From CBDIHP01 sp965279195 (lineage in GTDB: Bacteria > Planctomycetota > Planctomycetia > Isosphaerales > Isosphaeraceae), in NCBI GenBank assembly GCA_965279195.1, contig CBDIHP010000032.1, forward strand, positions 1 through 64,000: a DNA stretch of 64,000 nt, given 5' to 3'. Made by a program: the position numbers and the translations under genes. Under the pieces are notes generated by a model. The model was not told where the DNA came from. It was given only the letters and a program-made list of their open reading frames with translations, and made no database searches. Of the stretch, positions 62,989-64,000 are shown in pieces; position 1 is the first letter of the stretch; every line of letters starts with the position of its first letter.

Positions 62989-64000
62989 TTACTCGCCACG
63001 CGCCGCAGGGCCCCAGAGCGGCGGGACGAGTTCCCGGTCCCAGGCGTCCCAGGCGGCCTGGAGGGCCTTGACCTTCTCGGGATGGTCGGCGCTCAGGTCC
63101 TTCGATTCGCCGATATCCGAGGACAGGTCATAGAGCCGGGCCGGCGAGACCTTCACCTTCCCCGGCGCCGATCGGGTCCCCGGCTGGTCGAGGGCGGCGT
63201 CGTAGCGGACGAGCTTCCAGTTGCCCTGGCGGACGGCCGACTGCTTGCCGAACCGCCAGAACAGCGCCTCGTGCGGCCGGCCCTCGGCCTTCCCCGTTAG
63301 GTAAGGGACCAGGTCCACACCGTCGAGCTTCGCGTCCGTCGCGACGGGCTTGCCGGCGGCGGCCAGGGCCGTCGGGAGGATGTCGAGCTGGATCACCGGC
63401 TCGTCGTAGACCTTGCCCTCGGGCAGGACGCCCTTCCAGCTCAGCACGAACGGCACCCGGATGCCTCCTTCGAGAGTCGTCCGCTTCGAGCCCCGGAGCG
63501 GTACATTCCGCGCGGCGTTGACCGAGGTCCCGAGCATCGTCGGGCCGCCATTGTCGCTGATGAAGACAATCATCGTCTTCTCCCGCAATCCGGCGTCGTC
63601 GAGCGTTCCCAGGATCTTGCCGATCGCGTCGTCCATGGCCGAGAGCATCGCGGCGTAGGTCCGTCGCTTCTCGTCCTTGATGTGGGCGAATTTCGACAGC
63701 CTCGGGGAGTCGGCCTCCATCGGGGTGTGGACCGCGTTGAAGGTGACCTCCAGGAAGAACGGGTGTGCCTTGTGCGTCTCGACGAAGGCCGAGGCCTCGC
63801 GGCCGATGGCATCGGTGAAGTAGTCGGGCTCGGTGATCGTCTGATTGTTGCGGTAGATGTCGCCGCTCTTGCCGGCGAAGTAGGTGTGGGCCCCGCCGAG
63901 GAAGCCGAAGAACTCGTCGAACCCCCGGCGATTCGGCCGCTGCTCGGGACGGTTCCCCAGATGCCATTTCCCGACCAGGCCGGTCGAGTATCCCGCCGCC
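62989..64000 (-). CDS. sulfatase (5' end outside window)
   Basis: About 336 residues are visible; the start and the formylglycine site C/S-x-P-x-R lie beyond the right edge. Inside are GYSTGLVGKWHLGN, GFDEFFGFLGGAHTY, the metal-site phrase IVFISDNGGP, LRGSKRTTLEGGIRVPFVLSW and the C-terminal LYDLSSDIGESKDLS, all typical of arylsulfatase A-like enzymes. Planctomycetes use such enzymes to desulfate polysaccharides. It lies 105 bases upstream of the DUF1592 cytochrome on the same strand. Confidence 0.93.
   Translation of the reverse strand, partial: AAGYSTGLVGKWHLGNRPEQRPNRRGFDEFFGFLGGAHTYFAGKSGDIYRNNQTITEPDYFTDAIGREASAFVETHKAHPFFLEVTFNAVHTPMEADSPRLSKFAHIKDEKRRTYAAMLSAMDDAIGKILGTLDDAGLREKTMIVFISDNGGPTMLGTSVNAARNVPLRGSKRTTLEGGIRVPFVLSWKGVLPEGKVYDEPVIQLDILPTALAAAGKPVATDAKLDGVDLVPYLTGKAEGRPHEALFWRFGKQSAVRQGNWKLVRYDAALDQPGTRSAPGKVKVSPARLYDLSSDIGESKDLSADHPEKVKALQAAWDAWDRELVPPLWGPAARGE

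Overview
The window is strongly GC-rich and reads as a chromosomal segment of a planctomycete, most like the Isosphaeraceae. That placement is an inference from gene families: a DUF1559 pseudopilin-like protein, a DUF1592-type cytochrome paired with DUF1552, a sulfatase, an adhesin with an LExRxLL N-terminus and a dockerin end, a PEP-CTERM protein, and an ECF sigma factor next to a giant WD40 Ser/Thr kinase. No phage, insertion sequence or CRISPR array was seen.

Layout. 1-5.7 kb: a truncated beta-propeller gene, a long palindromic repeat, then a three-gene formate dehydrogenase operon on the minus strand. Its catalytic gene is interrupted by an in-frame TGA in the selenocysteine context, followed by a SECIS-like hairpin at the same distance as in E. 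coli fdhF. 5.9-9.7 kb: PEP-CTERM protein and beta-helix/dockerin adhesin. 9.8-15.6 kb: ECF sigma factor and 1700-residue kinase. 15.7-15.9 kb: tRNA-Gln(CUG) with promoter and terminators. 15.9-18.6 kb: GH10-like protein and 2-hydroxyacid dehydrogenase. 18.8-21.2 kb: DUF2760-Hsp70 pair. 21.2-24.3 kb: translationally coupled murQ, BadF-type sugar kinase and NamZ, a compact N-acetylmuramic acid recovery operon. 24.3-29.0 kb: Mo-cofactor-domain protein, DgkA-like kinase, LptD-like outer-membrane protein. 29.4-33.4 kb: Gfo/Idh/MocA oxidoreductase, small orphan, YgfZ/GcvT-like protein, LarA-like protein.

33.8-41.7 kb: ECF sigma/anti-sigma pair followed by a Gld-type ABC cassette (ATPase, permease, GldG-like, DUF4340). 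41.8-49.1 kb: housekeeping genes def, fmt, miaB, a SMI1/KNR4 protein and glnE. 49.2-55.0 kb: acidic orphan, then a minus-strand run of pheA, rhomboid protease, oxidoreductase, sugar isomerase and glycosyltransferase. 55.2-64 kb: secreted alpha/beta hydrolase, DUF1559 protein, His/Cys-rich secreted peptide, DUF1552 plus DUF1592 cytochrome, and a sulfatase cut by the right edge.

The most notable item is the formate dehydrogenase. The alpha subunit is split in two and reordered (catalytic part first, NuoE-NuoF fusion second, iron-sulfur part last), the catalytic part appears to be a selenoprotein, and the stop codon of the iron-sulfur part is supplied by the palindromic repeat. Two genes (LarA-like and rhomboid) carry single-base frame breaks at the same GCCCGGGG sequence, which points to sequence error or shared mutability.
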